Assembly: GCA_021779635.1 (NCBI GenBank)
Contig: JAJYAH010000377.1
Coordinates: 1-6,861, forward strand
DNA: 6,861 bases
Origin: Pseudomonadota bacterium
GTDB lineage: Bacteria > Pseudomonadota > Alphaproteobacteria > Rhizobiales > Xanthobacteraceae
Reading direction: 5' to 3'
Part shown: piece by piece, positions 5,652 to 6,861 of the stretch
Layout of the letters: the number at the start of each line of letters is the position of its first letter
How positions within the stretch are numbered: the first letter of the stretch is position 1
The notes under the pieces: generated by a model
What the model was told of the DNA's origin: nothing
Database searches by the model: none
The model's input: only the letters and a program-made list of their open reading frames with translations
Program-made: the position numbers and the translations under genes

Positions 5652-6092
5652 TTACACGGGAGCAATGTCAAAGCCAACTCTCGGGAAATGCAGGTTCACT
5701 TTACCCACGGAGGGATCTTCATGCCGGATTACGACCTCGTCAGCAGTCCACGAGAGAAGCTTTCCGTATACCGGATTGCCGTATTCGTCCGGCGTGACGT
5801 TGACCTGATCGCCGCGTTTGAGCCCGAGATGTTGTGCCTCGGACCACCATTCTTCAGGCTCACTCGGCTCGCTTGCCATTGCGGCCTCGATTGCCTGGTC
5901 TTCGGTCATTGCGGAGAATTTGCCGTGCCCAATTCCCGCGACCCGCTTGTACCAGGGATTGATCACGCCACCGAAAGCGATCAGCTCATTCACCTCGGTG
6001 CCACCGTTTTGGCGAGCGAACCAGATTGGGTGGTAGGTGGTTAGGTCGGCAATCGCGTATTTAAGCTGAACACATTTTGCGTTCGCCCCCAA
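5652..6092 (-). pseudogene. C-terminal fragment of a GST-like protein with a beta-rich tail
   Basis: The frame reads 146 residues from a weak TTG at 6090-6092 to TAA at 5652-5654. Its first 65 residues (KYAIADLTTYHPIWF, GGVINPWYKRVAGIGHGKFSA) resemble the last helices of a GST C-terminal domain, where NPWYKRVAGIGHG corresponds to the usual xxWxxRvxAiGHG. An acidic linker with a WW (about 72-86) leads to a beta-rich tail (about 89-146: LGLKRGDQVNVTPDEYG, VVIRHEDPSVGKVNLHFPR) that looks like a small barrel. I recall such tails on some Bradyrhizobium GST-like proteins. The glutathione-binding N-terminal domain is missing. The frame is closed upstream by TGA at 6099-6101, and only about 190 bp remain before the divergent hydroquinone-reductase gene. 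It is therefore either a 5'-deleted remnant or a short stand-alone protein. The coding part itself is undamaged. The family call rests on motif memory. Confidence 0.6.
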
Positions 6093-6284
6093 GCCTGCTC
6101 AAACGAGGTCGGCGGATCCTCCGAAAGCAGACGCTGCGGCGCCATACTCGAACGTCAACAACGGGCCCGATAGCCGACACGCAGATAGGCATTGGTTTTG
6201 GTGGGAGCGGGCATACATTGGCGCAGGCGGTTGCACGACGCAGGGCTTTTTGCGCTCGTCGAACGAAGACAAGGGAACACCACA

Positions 6285-6861
6285 ATGGGCTATCTGATGC
6301 GAGGCAAGTGGGTGGACCAGTGGTATGACACCACTTCGTCTGGCGGCCGGTTCTTGCGCCAGGACTCGCGTTTCCGCTCGTGGGTTGGCGAGGATGGCGA
6401 GTTTTTGCCAGCGGCCGGGCGCTATCACCTGTATGTTTCGTGGGCTTGTCCCTGGGCGCATCGCACGTTGATCTACCGCGCACTCAAGGGTCTCGAGGAT
6501 GCGATCAGCGTCAGTGTCGTCGATCCGTTGATGCTGTCCGATGGCTGGGTCATTGCCGCCGATGCCGATCCGATCAACCACGCACAGTTCCTCTGGCAGG
6601 TCTATGCTAAGGCGGATCCCGATTATAGCGGGCGCGCCACCGTCCCGGTCCTATGGGACCGGCAGCGGGAAACAATCGTCAACAACGAGTCCAGTGAGAT
6701 CATCCGGATGTTCGACGCGTGGCCGGGCGCGCGAGGCCCGCTGTTTCGGCCGCCAGAGTTGGCATCCAGCATCGATGCGCTGAACGCGGAGATCTATGCG
6801 GCGGTCAACAACGGCGTCTATCGAGCGGGCTTCGCGACAACGCAGGCCGCCTATGAGGAGG
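6285..6861 (+). CDS. yqjG: Glutathionyl-hydroquinone reductase (Xi-class GST, YqjG type), 3' end outside window
   Basis: The frame from ATG 6285-6287 is open to the right edge (192 complete codons visible; E. coli YqjG is about 328 residues, so roughly 60 percent is seen). The enzyme uses glutathione to reduce glutathionyl-hydroquinones, releasing the hydroquinone, in the cytoplasm. The N terminus reads MGYLMRGKWVDQWYDT and SGGRF as in the family. The catalytic motif is YVSWACPWAHRTLI with nucleophile C55 (CPWAH, 55-59). Further family blocks are ISVSVVDPLML (74-84), DPDYSGRATVPVLWD (111-125), NNESSEIIRMF (133-143) and VNNGVYRAGFATTQAAYEE (174-192). The start has AAGGGA at 6271-6276, eight bases upstream; a second ATG at 6297 would remove conserved residues. 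The gene follows two decayed GST-superfamily loci on the opposite strand. No frame damage is visible. Confidence 0.95.
   Translation, partial: MGYLMRGKWVDQWYDTTSSGGRFLRQDSRFRSWVGEDGEFLPAAGRYHLYVSWACPWAHRTLIYRALKGLEDAISVSVVDPLMLSDGWVIAADADPINHAQFLWQVYAKADPDYSGRATVPVLWDRQRETIVNNESSEIIRMFDAWPGARGPLFRPPELASSIDALNAEIYAAVNNGVYRAGFATTQAAYEE

Noticed and set aside
6099..6581. A 160-codon minus-strand frame in phase with the GST-like fragment at 5652-6092
   Set aside because: Although in the same frame and separated from it by a single TGA, most of it is antisense to the hydroquinone reductase and does not resemble a GST N-terminal domain, so I do not join them.
1..6861. CRISPR array, tRNA or rRNA, transposase or integrase
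   Set aside because: No regularly spaced direct repeats, no cloverleaf-like segment and no recombinase motifs were seen on either strand, although the several gene remnants suggest past rearrangement.

Overview
The window reads as a chromosome segment of an alphaproteobacterium, most likely Bradyrhizobium or a close relative. The basis is the G+C-rich coding with intervening lower-GC spacers, two FixJ-family response regulators of the type abundant in that genus, a PAS/HisKA kinase style typical of rhizobia, and small secreted or hypothetical proteins that resemble Bradyrhizobium gene families. The genus call is inference from protein style, not from a marker gene.

Left third (1-2630): a signal-transduction block. 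The 3' end of a sensor histidine kinase gene (HATPase domain, + strand) enters from the left and converges on a four-gene minus-strand operon, with 17 bp between the two stop codons. In transcription order the operon is: a short histidine-kinase protein with the phosphoacceptor (HisKA) domain but no ATPase domain; a FixJ-type response regulator; a stand-alone CheY-like receiver; and a second FixJ-type regulator. The junctions are ATGA, TGAATG and TGACATG, so translation is probably coupled throughout. The DHp-only kinase heading three receivers, next to a gene with an intact ATPase domain, is the most interesting arrangement here.

Middle (2631-4088): mostly decayed or empty DNA. It holds the 5' part of an MFS transporter gene that loses its family character after about 70 codons, a short unidentified coding-like tail, one small 71-residue hypothetical gene on the minus strand, and about 430 bp without a recognisable gene. 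A perfect 10-bp inverted repeat lies at the end of this stretch.

Right (4089-4776): two small plus-strand genes with clear ribosome binding sites and signal peptides. The second belongs to a recognisable secreted family rich in Gly and Ser with one likely disulfide.

Far right (4913-6861): three glutathione S-transferase (GST) superfamily loci in a row. The first is a full-length GST gene broken by three frameshifts. The second is a C-terminal GST-like fragment with an in-frame stop just upstream. The third is an apparently intact glutathionyl-hydroquinone reductase (YqjG type) running off the right edge. No RNA gene, CRISPR array, transposase or integrase was seen.
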